A DNA stretch of 64,000 nucleotides from an uncultured Novosphingobium sp. (GCA_946886075.1 CAMPHR010000004.1:62001-126000), one strand, 5' to 3'. Shown: positions 7,757 to 16,680, counted from the stretch's first letter. The notes: a model not told the origin generated them from the letters alone. Numbers and translations are program-made.

Positions 7757-9805
7757 ATGACCCGGCACATCCCATGGATCCTGATGGCCATAGTCGGAGC
7801 CATTGCGCTGTCGGTCGTTGCGGTGTCGCGGGGAGAGACGGTCAACGCGCTGTGGATCGTCGTGGCCGCGGTCAGCAGCTTCCTGGTCGCCTATCGCTAT
7901 TATGCGCTGTACATTGCGCGAGCGGTGATGCGGCTCGATCCTGCGCGGCCGACCCCGGCCGTGAGGCGGGCGGACGGGCTGGATTATGTCGCGACGGACC
8001 GGGTGGTGCTGTTCGGGCATCATTTCGCAGCGATCGCGGGCGCTGGCCCCCTGGTCGGACCCGTGCTGGCGGCGCAGATGGGCTATCTGCCCGGCACGCT
8101 CTGGATCATCGTGGGCGTGGTGCTGGCGGGCGCGGTGCAGGACTTCATGGTCCTCTTCATTTCCATGCGCCGCGACGGGCGATCGCTGGGCGAGCTGATC
8201 CGCATGGAGATGGGCCAGGCCGCCGGGACCATCGCGCTGTTCGGCGCCTTCATGATCATGGTGATCATCCTTGCCGTGCTCGCCCTGATCGTGGTGAAGG
8301 CGCTGGCGGAAAGTCCGTGGGGCATGTTTACCGTGGCGGCGACCGTGCCGCTCGCCCTGTTCATGGGCGCCTATACGCGCTGGATCAGGCCGGGGCGCAT
8401 TGGCGAAGTGTCGCTGATCGGCCTGATCGGGCTGCTGGCGGCGATCATCTACGGCCAATCGATCGCGGAGTCGCCGCTGTGGGGGCCGGTCTTCACCTTC
8501 ACGCCGGTGCAATTATGCTGGATCCTGATCGGCTATGGCGCGGTCGCATCCGTGCTGCCGGTGTGGCTGCTGCTGGCGCCGCGCGATTATCTGTCGACCT
8601 TCCTCAAGATCGGGGCGATCGCTGCGCTGGCCATCGGCATCGTCATCATGGCGCCGCCGCTCAAGATGCACGCCGTCACGCAATTCGTGGACGGCAACGG
8701 GCCGGTCTGGTCGGGCGGGCTCTTCCCCTTCCTGTTCATCACGATCGCCTGTGGCGCGGTGTCGGGCTTCCACGCGCTGATCGCCAGCGGGACGACCCCC
8801 AAGCTGATCGCGACGGAGAGCGACGCGCCGCTGATCGGCTATGGCGCGATGCTGATGGAAGCATTCGTGGCGATCATGGCGCTGGTCGGGGCGTCGATCC
8901 TCGATCCCGGCATCTATTTCACGATGAACAGCCCGGCAGCGGTGATCGGCACCGACGCCGGCAGCGCATCGGCGGCGGTGACGGCGATGGGCTTTCCAAT
9001 CACGTCCGACCTTATCACCCAGACAGCCAAGGATGTCGGCGAACATAGCATCATATCCCGCGCAGGCGGCGCGCCGACGCTGGCAATCGCGATGGCGGAA
9101 ATCTTTTCCCATGTGATTGGCGGGCCCGCGATGAAGGCCTTCTGGTATCATTTCGCGATATTGTTCGAAGCGCTGTTCATCCTGACTGCGGTTGATGCAG
9201 GGACGCGGGCGGGGCGCTTCATGCTGCAGGACCTGATCGGGCTTGCGGTGCCGCGCTTCAAGGAGAGTTCGGGCATCGGGCCCGGACTGATCGCGACAGC
9301 CCTGACCGTCGCGGCGTGGGGCTTCTTCCTCTATCAGGGCGTCACCGATCCGCTGGGCGGCGTGAACACATTGTGGCCGGTGTTTGGCATTTCCAACCAG
9401 ATGCTCGCGGCCATCGCGCTGATGCTGGCGACGGCAGTGCTGTTCCGGATGAAGCGCGACCGCTACGCCTGGGTGACGATGATCCCGGCGGCGTGGCTGC
9501 TGGTCTGCACCTTGTCGGCGGGGCTGCTGAAGCTGTTTTCGGCGGACGCGAAGGTCGGCTTCCTGGCGCATGCGGCGAAGTTTTCGGCGGCGGCGGACGA
9601 GGGCAAGCTCCTGAGCCCAGCCAAGTCGATGGCGGAGATGCGGCAGATCATCTTCAACGATCGGGTGGATGCGGCGTTGGTTGGGATTTTCCTGCTGGTG
9701 GTGCTGTCGCTGCTCGTCTTCACCATCCGCACCTGCGTCGCCGCGCGGCGGATGGATGCTCCGACCGCGCGCGAAACCCCTGCGTCTCTGGTGCCAGCGG
9801 AATGA
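7757..9805 (+). CDS. cstA: CstA family pyruvate/peptide transporter
   Basis: This 682-residue polytopic inner-membrane protein has about 16 hydrophobic segments. Characteristic CstA blocks are [20 protein letters not shown] near residue 75, the [17 protein letters not shown] loop, and the [12 protein letters not shown] region near 340. CstA proteins import pyruvate and small peptides under carbon limitation. GAGAGAGCG precedes the ATG. Its stop overlaps the ATG of the small ybdD-like partner (ATGA), the standard cstA-ybdD arrangement. Confidence 0.93.
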   Translation: MTRHIPWILMAIVGAIALSVVAVSRGETVNALWIVVAAVSSFLVAYRYYALYIARAVMRLDPARPTPAVRRADGLDYVATDRVVLFGHHFAAIAGAGPLVGPVLAAQMGYLPGTLWIIVGVVLAGAVQDFMVLFISMRRDGRSLGELIRMEMGQAAGTIALFGAFMIMVIILAVLALIVVKALAESPWGMFTVAATVPLALFMGAYTRWIRPGRIGEVSLIGLIGLLAAIIYGQSIAESPLWGPVFTFTPVQLCWILIGYGAVASVLPVWLLLAPRDYLSTFLKIGAIAALAIGIVIMAPPLKMHAVTQFVDGNGPVWSGGLFPFLFITIACGAVSGFHALIASGTTPKLIATESDAPLIGYGAMLMEAFVAIMALVGASILDPGIYFTMNSPAAVIGTDAGSASAAVTAMGFPITSDLITQTAKDVGEHSIISRAGGAPTLAIAMAEIFSHVIGGPAMKAFWYHFAILFEALFILTAVDAGTRAGRFMLQDLIGLAVPRFKESSGIGPGLIATALTVAAWGFFLYQGVTDPLGGVNTLWPVFGISNQMLAAIALMLATAVLFRMKRDRYAWVTMIPAAWLLVCTLSAGLLKLFSADAKVGFLAHAAKFSAAADEGKLLSPAKSMAEMRQIIFNDRVDAALVGIFLLVVLSLLVFTIRTCVAARRMDAPTARETPASLVPAE

Positions 9806-9987
9806 CCGGCCTGCTAGACAAGATCCGGCAGACGGCGCTGATGATGATCGGCATCCCCGACTATTACGGCTATGTCGGCCATATGCACGCGCATCATCCC
9901 GGCGCGCCGGTCATGACCCGCACGCAGTTTTTCCGCGAACGGCAGGAGGCGCGCTATGGCGGGAAGAATGGCGGTAAATGCTGCTGA
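9802..9987 (+). CDS. ybdD: YbdD/YjiX family small protein, CstA partner
   Basis: This 61-residue protein begins [21 protein letters not shown] and continues with [14 protein letters not shown], a phenylalanine-rich segment ([14 protein letters not shown]) and a terminal KCC. This is the family pattern of the small protein found after cstA/btsT-type carriers, where it is needed for pyruvate uptake activity. It overlaps cstA by 4 bp, indicating translational coupling. It is shorter than most automatic gene-size cut-offs. Confidence 0.92.
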   Translation: MTGLLDKIRQTALMMIGIPDYYGYVGHMHAHHPGAPVMTRTQFFRERQEARYGGKNGGKCC

Positions 9988-9996
9988 TAGCGCCGG

Positions 9997-10914
9997 TCAG
10001 CGGCGCGCGTTGAATCCCGCGATCATCCCGGCGGCAATCGACAGGGCGATCTCCGCCGCGCCCACCGCACCAATGTCGAGCCCGGCCGGACCGTCGATCC
10101 GCCCCAGCTGCTCTGCGGAAAAACCCATGGCGGAAAGACGCTCTAGCCGCGCGGCATGGCTTTTGCGCGATCCAAGCGCGGCGACATAGCCGGTCGGTGC
10201 GCGCAACGCCTCGGCCAGTGCCGGATCGTCGATCTTGATGTCGTGGCTGAGCGTCACGATTGCGGTCGCCTCACCCGGCCTGCGAGCGGCGATTGCTTCG
10301 TCGGGCCAGCGATCGTCCAGCTCGACGCCTGGAAAACGCTCCTCCGTCAGGAAGCGCCCGCGCGGGTCGATCACGACCGGCCTTACGCCCATGGCCTGCG
10401 CGAGCGCGCACAGGGACTGAGCGATCTGCACCGCGCCTACGATCAGCAACTGGCGCGGGGGATCATAGCGGTTCTGGAATTGGCCATCGACCGCTCCCTC
10501 CCGGGTGATACCCGTGCCAAGGTCAGTGGACAGGGTGAGCGCCCGCCCCCCATCGCGCGCCTGTGCGATACGGTCGAACAGCGCCGGGACGAAGGCTCCC
10601 TCCTCCACAGGCTGCACCATCACGCTGATCTCGCCACCGCATGGTAGACCCACGGCCCATGCGTCGCCATCGGCAACGCCATAGCGTTCGACATGCGCGG
10701 CCCGCCCGGCAATGACCTGCTCCGCCCGCTGCAAGACATCAGCTTCGACACAGCCGCCGGAGATGCTGCCTTCAAAGCGGCCGTCGCGATGGACGATCAT
10801 GTGACTGCCGCGTGGCCGGGGCGCAGATCCCCATGTCGAGACGACCGTCGCCAGCGCCATCGGTTGCCCGCGCCATTCGATCGCCTTGCGGATCACCGCG
10901 TCATTGTCGTTCAA
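9997..10914 (-). CDS. XdhC/CoxI family protein
   Basis: This 305-residue protein has an N-terminal XdhC/CoxI domain, with the signatures GSAPRPRGSHM (about 30-40) and EGSISGGCVEADVL (about 48-61). A C-terminal Rossmann-like XdhC domain begins near LLIVGAVQIAQ. XdhC proteins bind molybdopterin cofactor and prepare it for xanthine dehydrogenase-family enzymes. The start is TTG at 10914: AAGGAGG lies 6 bp upstream, whereas no ATG in frame fits. No molybdenum hydroxylase large subunit is adjacent. An orphan [2Fe-2S] subunit occurs 28 kb away at 38428. Confidence 0.85.
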   Translation of the reverse strand: MNDNDAVIRKAIEWRGQPMALATVVSTWGSAPRPRGSHMIVHRDGRFEGSISGGCVEADVLQRAEQVIAGRAAHVERYGVADGDAWAVGLPCGGEISVMVQPVEEGAFVPALFDRIAQARDGGRALTLSTDLGTGITREGAVDGQFQNRYDPPRQLLIVGAVQIAQSLCALAQAMGVRPVVIDPRGRFLTEERFPGVELDDRWPDEAIAARRPGEATAIVTLSHDIKIDDPALAEALRAPTGYVAALGSRKSHAARLERLSAMGFSAEQLGRIDGPAGLDIGAVGAAEIALSIAAGMIAGFNARR

Positions 10915-10967
10915 CCACAGCCTCCTTGCGTCGTCCGCACATAGGAAGCCTCCGCCGTCGCGCCAAG

Positions 10968-11639
10968 CTAAACGAGCCGCCTTCCGGTCCAGACGACCCT
11001 GCCGACAATCGCCACCAGTGTAGGGTCGATGTCCACCCAATCGGGATAATGGGCATTGTCGCTGAGCACGCTGAACACGCCCCGGCGCGGTCCCATCGCA
11101 ATCCGCTTCACCATCAGCACGCCGTCCAGTCGCAACACATAAACGCCATCGCGCAGTCGCATCGCGTCATCATCATGATCGACCATGATCTCATCGCCAT
11201 CATTGAGCGTGGGCGCCATCGATTCGCCGTCCACGCGGATGATGGAGACTCGCTGCGGCCGCACACCAAGATGGCGCAGCCAGTTGGCGTCGAACGCCAT
11301 GACGCCAGCAGCCCGCTCATCCTCATCCAGCGAACCCGGCCCAGCCGAAGCGCCAAGAGACAGGCGGGGCACGGGAACAACGGCAGGCAGCGGCCGGGAC
11401 TTTTTCTCCACCGCCCCCTGCCGAACCGGCCCGCCGAGCATATCCTCCGATACGCCGAAATAGCGAGCCAGCACGCGCCGGTCCTCCTCATCCAGCTTCC
11501 GGGGCGTGCCGCGCTTGATGAACTGCTGCACATAGGCGGGGTTACGCTTCAGCAGACGGGACAGGTCGGCATAATTTTCCCCGCGCTCGGCAATGAGCCG
11601 CTCCAGCACAATCCGGGGATCTTCTCCATTACCGACCAT
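10968..11639 (-). CDS. LexA-like repressor: helix-turn-helix plus S24 peptidase domain
   Basis: This 223-residue regulator has an N-terminal XRE-like helix-turn-helix (about 8-65, LIAERGENYADLSRLL then NPAYVQQFIKRG). A linker carries a possible Ala-Gly autocleavage site in ASAGPG (A99-G100), and the C-terminal S24 domain has catalytic Ser140 in VDGESMAPT and Lys178 in GVLMVKRI. The layout is that of phage-type or LexA-type repressors that cut themselves when RecA filaments form. It is divergent from two small genes, and the AT-rich gap holds repeated TAGGAAA motifs, so it probably controls both itself and them. It is not the main LexA, whose HTH differs. Confidence 0.85.
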   Translation of the reverse strand: MVGNGEDPRIVLERLIAERGENYADLSRLLKRNPAYVQQFIKRGTPRKLDEEDRRVLARYFGVSEDMLGGPVRQGAVEKKSRPLPAVVPVPRLSLGASAGPGSLDEDERAAGVMAFDANWLRHLGVRPQRVSIIRVDGESMAPTLNDGDEIMVDHDDDAMRLRDGVYVLRLDGVLMVKRIAMGPRRGVFSVLSDNAHYPDWVDIDPTLVAIVGRVVWTGRRLV

Positions 11640-11655
11640 GTTTCATCCATAATGA

Positions 11656-11702
11656 TAGGATTTTTCCTAGACAAGTAGGAAATAGGGGGAGAAATAGGAA
11701 AA
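11656..11702. promoter_or_regulatory. Candidate operator cluster of the S24 repressor
   Basis: In the 115-bp divergent gap, TAGGATTTTTCCTA (11656-11669) is an inverted repeat with 5-bp arms. It is followed by TAGGAAATAGG (11676-11686) and TAGGAAAA (11695-11702). The spacing of the TAGGA cores is about 20 bp, close to two helical turns. The region is markedly AT-richer than its surroundings. Confidence 0.5.
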
Positions 11703-11754
11703 CACTTAAGGATTCGCAGGGGGCGAATCGCACTGATGAGGGAGACTGGGCAGC

Positions 11755-11940
11755 ATGTTGATTCGCGCCGTAGAGAAGTTCCTGCGGGACAACGGCATTC
11801 CGGCAACACGCTTCGGGCGGGAAAGCGTTCGCGATCCCCGTCTGGTATTCGACCTGAGACAAGGCCGCGAACCAGGGGAACGGATCAGGAGACGTGTAGA
11901 ACATTTCATGAACACATATCGCAGGAGCGCGGGTCAATGA
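11755..11940 (+). CDS. Small basic protein, possibly HTH-like, divergent from the S24 repressor
   Basis: This 61-residue basic protein reads MLIRAVEKFLRDNGIPATRFG, then ESVRDPRLVFDLRQGREPG and a final arginine-rich helix. The FLRDNGIPATRFGRESVRDPRLV segment resembles the compact helix-turn-helix seen in short XRE-like proteins, where a helix ending in RFG packs against DPRLVFDLRQGRE. This is inference from pattern only. The ATG at 11755 follows GAGGGAGA by 9 bp. Its stop overlaps the next ATG (ATGA), so the two form an operon likely controlled by the adjacent repressor. Confidence 0.7.
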   Translation: MLIRAVEKFLRDNGIPATRFGRESVRDPRLVFDLRQGREPGERIRRRVEHFMNTYRRSAGQ

Positions 11941-12308
11941 CAAGTATCGATCATCTCCGCCACGGCCGCAATCTGGTCGAAAATGAACAAAGGCGCGGCA
12001 ATGGCGCGGACCCACTGCCCCGGCTGCTCTCTCAACTCATCAAACGCGCAGGCGATCCCGCAACCATCGAACGGGCGACCAGCCGCCCCTGGGCCAGCGC
12101 CTTGTTCCAGGGCCGGCGGCACGTCATCGCGATGAAGATAGCAGGGGTGGACGCCAAGGAACGACGCCAGCGCTTTGCTGCAGGACTGGAGGATGCCGAA
12201 TGGATCTTGCCCAAGCACTTCGTCGCCGACATCATAATCGACGGCGGCCGGTCGGCCCCGGACCATGAATGGGTGGAAATTTCCGCGCTCACCATCGAGG
12301 ATTGGTGA
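11937..12308 (+). CDS. Conserved hypothetical protein, second gene of the repressor-linked operon
   Basis: This 123-residue soluble protein has no recognised domain. It contains a basic N-terminal half (RLLSQLIKRAGDPATIERATSRPW), a central FQGRRHVIAMKIAGVDAKER strand-helix segment and an acidic C-terminus (EWVEISALTIEDW). GGAG 12 bp before the ATG and the 4-bp overlap with the upstream gene support its expression. I do not recognise a function. Position beside a LexA-like repressor suggests a damage- or stress-induced role. Confidence 0.65.
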   Translation: MTSIDHLRHGRNLVENEQRRGNGADPLPRLLSQLIKRAGDPATIERATSRPWASALFQGRRHVIAMKIAGVDAKERRQRFAAGLEDAEWILPKHFVADIIIDGGRSAPDHEWVEISALTIEDW

Positions 12309-12318
12309 GCGGCAGAAT

Positions 12319-13170
12319 TCAGCGCGTGCGGTCTGCCATCGCCCTTAAGGTACCAAGCGCCGCGCGCAGCGCCTGATCAACGTCATCTTCCACATGATCG
12401 CGCACCGGGACGCGCTGTTCGATCGGCATGTCGGCAATAACGCTGCCCTCGCCAGCCGTCCTGCTGCTGCGCACGCGGTCTGCCAGTCCCTTCTCGAACC
12501 GGGCCGTCAATTCGGCGAGCGAAGGCGTTGCCGAAGATGAAGGCTGGTGCGGCGCCGTCGCTGCGAGGGCGGGCGGCGCAACATTCTCAAATTCAGCCTC
12601 GATCGGCGCGTAGACGTCTTCGACATCTTCCGATGTTGCTATGCCGGGGAGGATGGTCGCCTGCTCTTCTTGCTGCGGTACATCCGTCTGTTCGCCGCGC
12701 GCGGGCGCTATCCGGGGAAAAATCTCCAGCCCGCCAAAGTCGCGGCTGGCAAAGATCGGCGTTCTTGCGGGCGCATCGGGATGCGCATCGGCGCGGCGCG
12801 CCAGCGGACGCGATATTCTGGAGGCTCCGGTGGCCCGGCCGCGAGACAGCCAGTTCAGCTTCGGCAATGCAAAACCCATAACACTCACTCCCGTGACGCT
12901 GCGGCAGCGTCGATCCTCTTTCATCGGCACTGGCGCAGCGCCCAAACATGTGCAGCCCATCGCCATCAGCGCCCCGAACCCGGCGAGCAGCAGCCGCGCC
13001 TTCAACCCCAGCGGCGGTGCGGCGGCAGGCAGCGCTTCGCTAAGCCCGCTCGACGCCACGATCGTCTCGATCAGCCCGGTCGGCATCGCGAGCAGGACCA
13101 AGCCCACCGCGATCCCTGCCAATATGGCGGGTGTCATCGCCCCCTGACGCCGAGCCGCTGCCATGTTCAT
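12319..13170 (-). CDS. Hypothetical membrane protein with long cytosolic or periplasmic tail
   Basis: This 283-residue protein has two predicted TM helices (about 12-38, and 58-78 with a CTCLG cysteine pair). A disordered, charged and proline/alanine-rich region of about 200 residues follows. No known domain is recognised. The ATG overlaps the stop of the upstream glycosyltransferase gene by 4 bp (ATGA), so the two are co-translated, and a role in the exosortase-A-associated polysaccharide or glycosylation pathway is inferred only from that coupling. Confidence 0.6.
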   Translation of the reverse strand: MNMAAARRQGAMTPAILAGIAVGLVLLAMPTGLIETIVASSGLSEALPAAAPPLGLKARLLLAGFGALMAMGCTCLGAAPVPMKEDRRCRSVTGVSVMGFALPKLNWLSRGRATGASRISRPLARRADAHPDAPARTPIFASRDFGGLEIFPRIAPARGEQTDVPQQEEQATILPGIATSEDVEDVYAPIEAEFENVAPPALAATAPHQPSSSATPSLAELTARFEKGLADRVRSSRTAGEGSVIADMPIEQRVPVRDHVEDDVDQALRAALGTLRAMADRTR

Positions 13171-14396
13171 GCGGCGGCGCGAACCTGCGCGGGCGCCTGC
13201 GACAACAACCGCTCATAGACCGGCTGATAGCGCAGAATATTTGACGACCAGTTACGCTCCCGCTCCACAAAAGCGCGGGCGACCGTCCGGCGTTCGTCCC
13301 AGAAAGTGCGATCGGCGAACATCTCCGCCAATGCGGCCGCGATCGCGGACGGATCGCCGGGCGTGAACAGGGTGCCGGTGACGCCATGCTCGATCAGCTC
13401 GCGATGGCCGCCGACATTGGATGCTGCCACCAGCCGCCCCTGCGCCATCGCCTCCAGCGGCTTGAGCGGAGTCACAAGATCGGTGAGCCGCATCGCCTTG
13501 CGCGGATAGGCAAGCACATCGACCTGCGCATAATAATCCTCGACCTGGTCATGGGGCACGCGCCCGGCGAAGACGATGTGGTCAGCAAAGGGCGAAGCCG
13601 TCGCCTGATCGCGCAGCGCCTGTTCACAGGGGCCGCCACCGACGAGCAGCAGCTTCACCTTCGGCCGTGCGCGCACCAGCCGGGGCATGGCGGCGATCAG
13701 GTCGTCCAGCCCTTCATAATCATAGAAGCTGCCGATGAAGCCGACGACGTCAGCCCCGTCCAGCCCTAACTTCGTGGTCAGCGACGGGTCGCGGGGCACC
13801 GGCGTTCCGAATTGCTCCATGTCCACGCCATTGGGCGACACGATGATCTTGGCGGGATCGATCCCCCGCGCGACCAGATCGCCGCGCAGACCTTCGCAGA
13901 TGACGGCGATGGCATCAGCCGCGCGCACTGCATGCGTCTCCAGCTGGCGCGTCAGCCAATAGCGCGGGCTTCCTTCGGTGCCGGTGCCGTTGCCGACCGC
14001 GGCATCTTCCCAGAAGGCACGAATCTCGTAGATCATCGGAATGTCGTGCCGCTTCGCCGCGCGCTGCGCCGCCATGGCGTTCAGCACGGGCGAATGGGCG
14101 TGGATGACATCCGGTCGCCACTCACCGATCAGCGAATCGATCGCGTCCGCATGCGCCGAGATGTCGCGCCACTCGCGCAGCAAGGGATTGCCGGTCGCTG
14201 CCTTGCCCGGCGTGCGATGGAAATGAAGGCCGTCGACGACTTCTTCCGCAGGCCCCTTGGCGCCGTGGCGCAATCCGGTGATCCCGCGCACGTCCCACCC
14301 TTGCGCCATTTGCGCCCGCAGGATCGCACGCGTGCGGAAGGTGTAGCCGCTATGCATAGGCAGGCTGTGATCGAGCACATGGAGTATCCGAGTCAT
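13167..14396 (-). CDS. Glycosyltransferase, exosortase A-associated (GT4 type)
   Basis: This 409-residue GT-B fold transferase starts MTRILHVLDHSLPMHSGYTFR, the hallmark of the exosortase A system-associated GT4 group (Daro_2409-like). The donor-binding half has the SPNGVDMEQFG block, the GFIGSFYDYEGLDDLIAAMP segment and the C-terminal AMAQGRLVAASNVGGHRELIE signature, equivalent to the retaining EX7E region. Such enzymes build the exopolysaccharide or protein glycan linked to PEP-CTERM/exosortase loci. It is divergent from the ligase genes at 14485-16680. No exosortase gene lies in this window. Confidence 0.88.
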   Translation of the reverse strand: MTRILHVLDHSLPMHSGYTFRTRAILRAQMAQGWDVRGITGLRHGAKGPAEEVVDGLHFHRTPGKAATGNPLLREWRDISAHADAIDSLIGEWRPDVIHAHSPVLNAMAAQRAAKRHDIPMIYEIRAFWEDAAVGNGTGTEGSPRYWLTRQLETHAVRAADAIAVICEGLRGDLVARGIDPAKIIVSPNGVDMEQFGTPVPRDPSLTTKLGLDGADVVGFIGSFYDYEGLDDLIAAMPRLVRARPKVKLLLVGGGPCEQALRDQATASPFADHIVFAGRVPHDQVEDYYAQVDVLAYPRKAMRLTDLVTPLKPLEAMAQGRLVAASNVGGHRELIEHGVTGTLFTPGDPSAIAAALAEMFADRTFWDERRTVARAFVERERNWSSNILRYQPVYERLLSQAPAQVRAAA

Positions 14397-14484
14397 GACG
14401 CTGTTTGTGCCGGAAAAGGTTTAACGGCCCGTCAACTCTGCCGCGCTAGGGAAAGGCCGTGGCCATGGAAGAACCCTTCGCGCG

Positions 14485-14604
14485 ATGATTGACGCCCTTT
14501 CCCTGCTGGTCAGCCATGGCGTGATCATGCTGGCCGCCTGGCGGTTGTTGTCCCGTCCCGACCTGGATGACGAGTCGCAGGCGGAGCAATCGCGCGATGC
14601 GTGA
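14485..14604 (+). CDS. Small membrane protein upstream of the O-glycosylation ligase
   Basis: A 39-codon frame encodes MIDALSLLVSHGVIMLAAW, then RLLSRPDLDDESQAEQSRDA: one hydrophobic helix followed by an acidic tail. It overlaps the start of the ligase gene by 8 bp, which suggests translational coupling. I place it as a real small gene on this overlap and its TM-plus-acidic-tail design. There is no strong Shine-Dalgarno, and it could be only a leader peptide. Confidence 0.45.
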   Translation: MIDALSLLVSHGVIMLAAWRLLSRPDLDDESQAEQSRDA

Positions 14605-15961
14605 CCTGTTCTTCCTCGCCTTTCTTGGCGCCTTCTTCCTGCTGGGGCTGCGTCGTCCATTTCTGCTGGTCACCGTCTACGCCTATATCGACATCGTCTC
14701 GCCCCAGCGGCTGTCCTATTTCCTGCTGAACCGCATCCCGATTTCCGCCATCGCCTTTGCCCTGGCGGTGGGCGCATGGCTGCTGGTGGACAAGAAGGCG
14801 GACTGCCGCTTTTCAATGCGCCAGCTGTTGCTGCTGATCCTGCTGGCCTGGTGCGGCTATACGACCGCGACGGCCGACTTCCCATTGAACGCGCATACCA
14901 AGTGGGAATGGGTGTGGAAGGCGATGATCTTCGCGATCTTCCTGCCGCTCACCTTGCGCACCCGGCTGCGGCTGGAGGCGCTGGCGCTGTTCATGGTGCT
15001 GTGCGCGAGCACGATCATCATCAATGGCGGCATGAAGACGGCGCTGTCGGGCGGCGGCTATGGCGTGCTCAACCTGATGGTCGACAATAATAGCGGCCTT
15101 TACGAAGGCAGCATCATCAGCTGCGTCGCAATCTCGCTCATTCCGCTGATCCTGTGGCTGGCCAAGCATGGGACGATCTTTCCGCCGGACTGGCGGGTGC
15201 GTGGCTTTGCCTATGCGCTATGCTTTGCCTGCCTGCTGATGCCGATCGGGACGGAAGCGCGCACCGGCCTTGTCTGCATCGTCATCCTGGCTGGCATGAT
15301 GCTGATGCGCTCGAAGCGGCGCTTTATCTACGGACCGCTTATGGCCGTGGCAGCGCTCGCCGCCATCCCCTTCCTGCCCGCCAGCTTCACCCAGCGCATG
15401 TCCACCATCGAGAATCATCAGGGCGATGAGAGCGCCTCGACCCGCCTCGCCGTGTGGAAATGGACGCTGGACTATGTGAAGGAGCATCCCGGCGGCGGCG
15501 GCTTCGACAATTATCTGCAGAACAGCTTCACCTATTTCACGCAGGAACGGGTAATCGACAGCGGCGGATCGCGCATGGAGCGGCGGCTGGTCACTGACAA
15601 GGGCCGTGCCTATCATAGCGCCTATTTCGAGATGCTGGGCGAGCAGGGCTATTTCGGCTTTGCGCTCTGGCTGCTCATACACCTGATCTGCTTCATCCGG
15701 ACCGAAGCCATCCGGCGGCGCTATCGCGGGCGCGATGGTCCGGGCGAGGCATGGATCGCGCCCTTCGCGGTCGCGCTTCAGCAGGGCCATGTCATCTACA
15801 TGATCGGGTCGCTCTTCGTGGGCATCGCTTACCAACCCTTCATCTTCATGATGCTATCGCTGCAAATCGGGCTCGACACCTATCTTGCGCGCAAGCAGCG
15901 GCAGGCGGCGGGCCCGGCGATATTATTGCGGCCGTTAAAGCCGGTCACAGGGGGAGCATGA
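14597..15961 (+). CDS. O-glycosylation ligase, exosortase A system-associated (O-antigen ligase-like)
   Basis: This 454-residue polytopic protein has about 10-12 TM helices. The N-terminal block MRDLFFLAFLGAFFLLGLRR leading into YAYIDIVSPQRLSY is characteristic of the exosortase A-associated ligase group. The large periplasmic loop carries the Wzy/WaaL-type segment STRLAVWKWTLDYVKEHPGGGGFDNY, and an H-S-A-Y-F-E-M-L-G-E-Q-G stretch follows. These enzymes transfer lipid-linked glycan to protein or polymerise it at the periplasmic face. The start is ATG 14597. The stop overlaps the next ATG (ATGA). Confidence 0.87.
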   Translation: MRDLFFLAFLGAFFLLGLRRPFLLVTVYAYIDIVSPQRLSYFLLNRIPISAIAFALAVGAWLLVDKKADCRFSMRQLLLLILLAWCGYTTATADFPLNAHTKWEWVWKAMIFAIFLPLTLRTRLRLEALALFMVLCASTIIINGGMKTALSGGGYGVLNLMVDNNSGLYEGSIISCVAISLIPLILWLAKHGTIFPPDWRVRGFAYALCFACLLMPIGTEARTGLVCIVILAGMMLMRSKRRFIYGPLMAVAALAAIPFLPASFTQRMSTIENHQGDESASTRLAVWKWTLDYVKEHPGGGGFDNYLQNSFTYFTQERVIDSGGSRMERRLVTDKGRAYHSAYFEMLGEQGYFGFALWLLIHLICFIRTEAIRRRYRGRDGPGEAWIAPFAVALQQGHVIYMIGSLFVGIAYQPFIFMMLSLQIGLDTYLARKQRQAAGPAILLRPLKPVTGGA

Positions 15962-16680
15962 TGAGCGGAGAACTCCGCATCCTTGGCGTAGCGCATGGCT
16001 TGCTGCTGGGCCTGGTCTTGGCCTCGCCCATGATCGGCAAGGCGTTCCTGCCATGGGGCGTCGAGGCATTATTCATCATCGCGGCGTTCCAGCTGCGCCT
16101 GGCCGACCGGCGCTGGGATACGCGCGCTGGCTTGCGCGGCTGGGTCAGCCATATCCGCATGGCGCCGGGGCGGCTGGTCCCTTGGGCGGCAACGGCCGTC
16201 GTGGCCATCATCGCCGGTCCGGAGCAGGCGGCGCTGGCCGGTTCGATATTAGCGGCGGTGCTGATCGCTGAGCTGCTCCTCTATCCCGCCGGTGCCTATC
16301 TGCTCGGCCGCCTGCCGCGTCCGGGGATTGCCCTTCTCATAGTCCTGCTGCTCGTCGGCTGCGGCCTTGCGGGACAGGGCCAGCCCGCCCGGCTCGCCAT
16401 GGCCTTTGCGCTGGGGGTCAGCGGCTGTGTCTTCTGGCTGCGGGGCCCCGATGGGGAGGCGCATGCCACACTGATCGCGGCAATGGCAGCTTGCGGCGCC
16501 TTGGTCACGGCCCTGCTCATCCCCGCCACCACGATGATCGCGATGCCCGCCGCGCTATTGGCCGCGACCCTGACGCTTGCCCATCTGTCCGTCATCCGCC
16601 GTCATCCGGAACATTGGCGTTTGCGCAGCAGCGGGGCTTTCCGCTGGAAATTTGCGGGATCGCAGCCCCGCCGTTCCTGA
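15958..16680 (+). CDS. Hypothetical polytopic membrane protein coupled to the ligase
   Basis: This 240-residue protein has about seven hydrophobic helices and short charged loops, ending in a basic tail (RRHPEHWRLRSSGAFRWKF). The first of two tandem ATGs (15958, 15961) overlaps the ligase stop, and GGGGAG lies just upstream. No family is recognised. Coupling to the ligase suggests it belongs to the same envelope glycosylation unit. Confidence 0.65.
   Translation: MMSGELRILGVAHGLLLGLVLASPMIGKAFLPWGVEALFIIAAFQLRLADRRWDTRAGLRGWVSHIRMAPGRLVPWAATAVVAIIAGPEQAALAGSILAAVLIAELLLYPAGAYLLGRLPRPGIALLIVLLLVGCGLAGQGQPARLAMAFALGVSGCVFWLRGPDGEAHATLIAAMAACGALVTALLIPATTMIAMPAALLAATLTLAHLSVIRRHPEHWRLRSSGAFRWKFAGSQPRRS

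Noticed and set aside
7774..9048. Long same-strand out-of-frame open frame inside cstA
   Set aside because: The translation is low-complexity GRD-rich text; the cstA frame has continuous TM helices and family motifs.
10968..12308. Calling the repressor region a prophage
   Set aside because: Only a phage-style repressor and two small genes are present; there is no integrase, terminase, capsid, tail or lysis gene and no attachment-site duplication nearby.
13735..14492. Plus-strand open frames opposite the glycosyltransferase gene
   Set aside because: They are antisense shadows without ribosome sites or family features.
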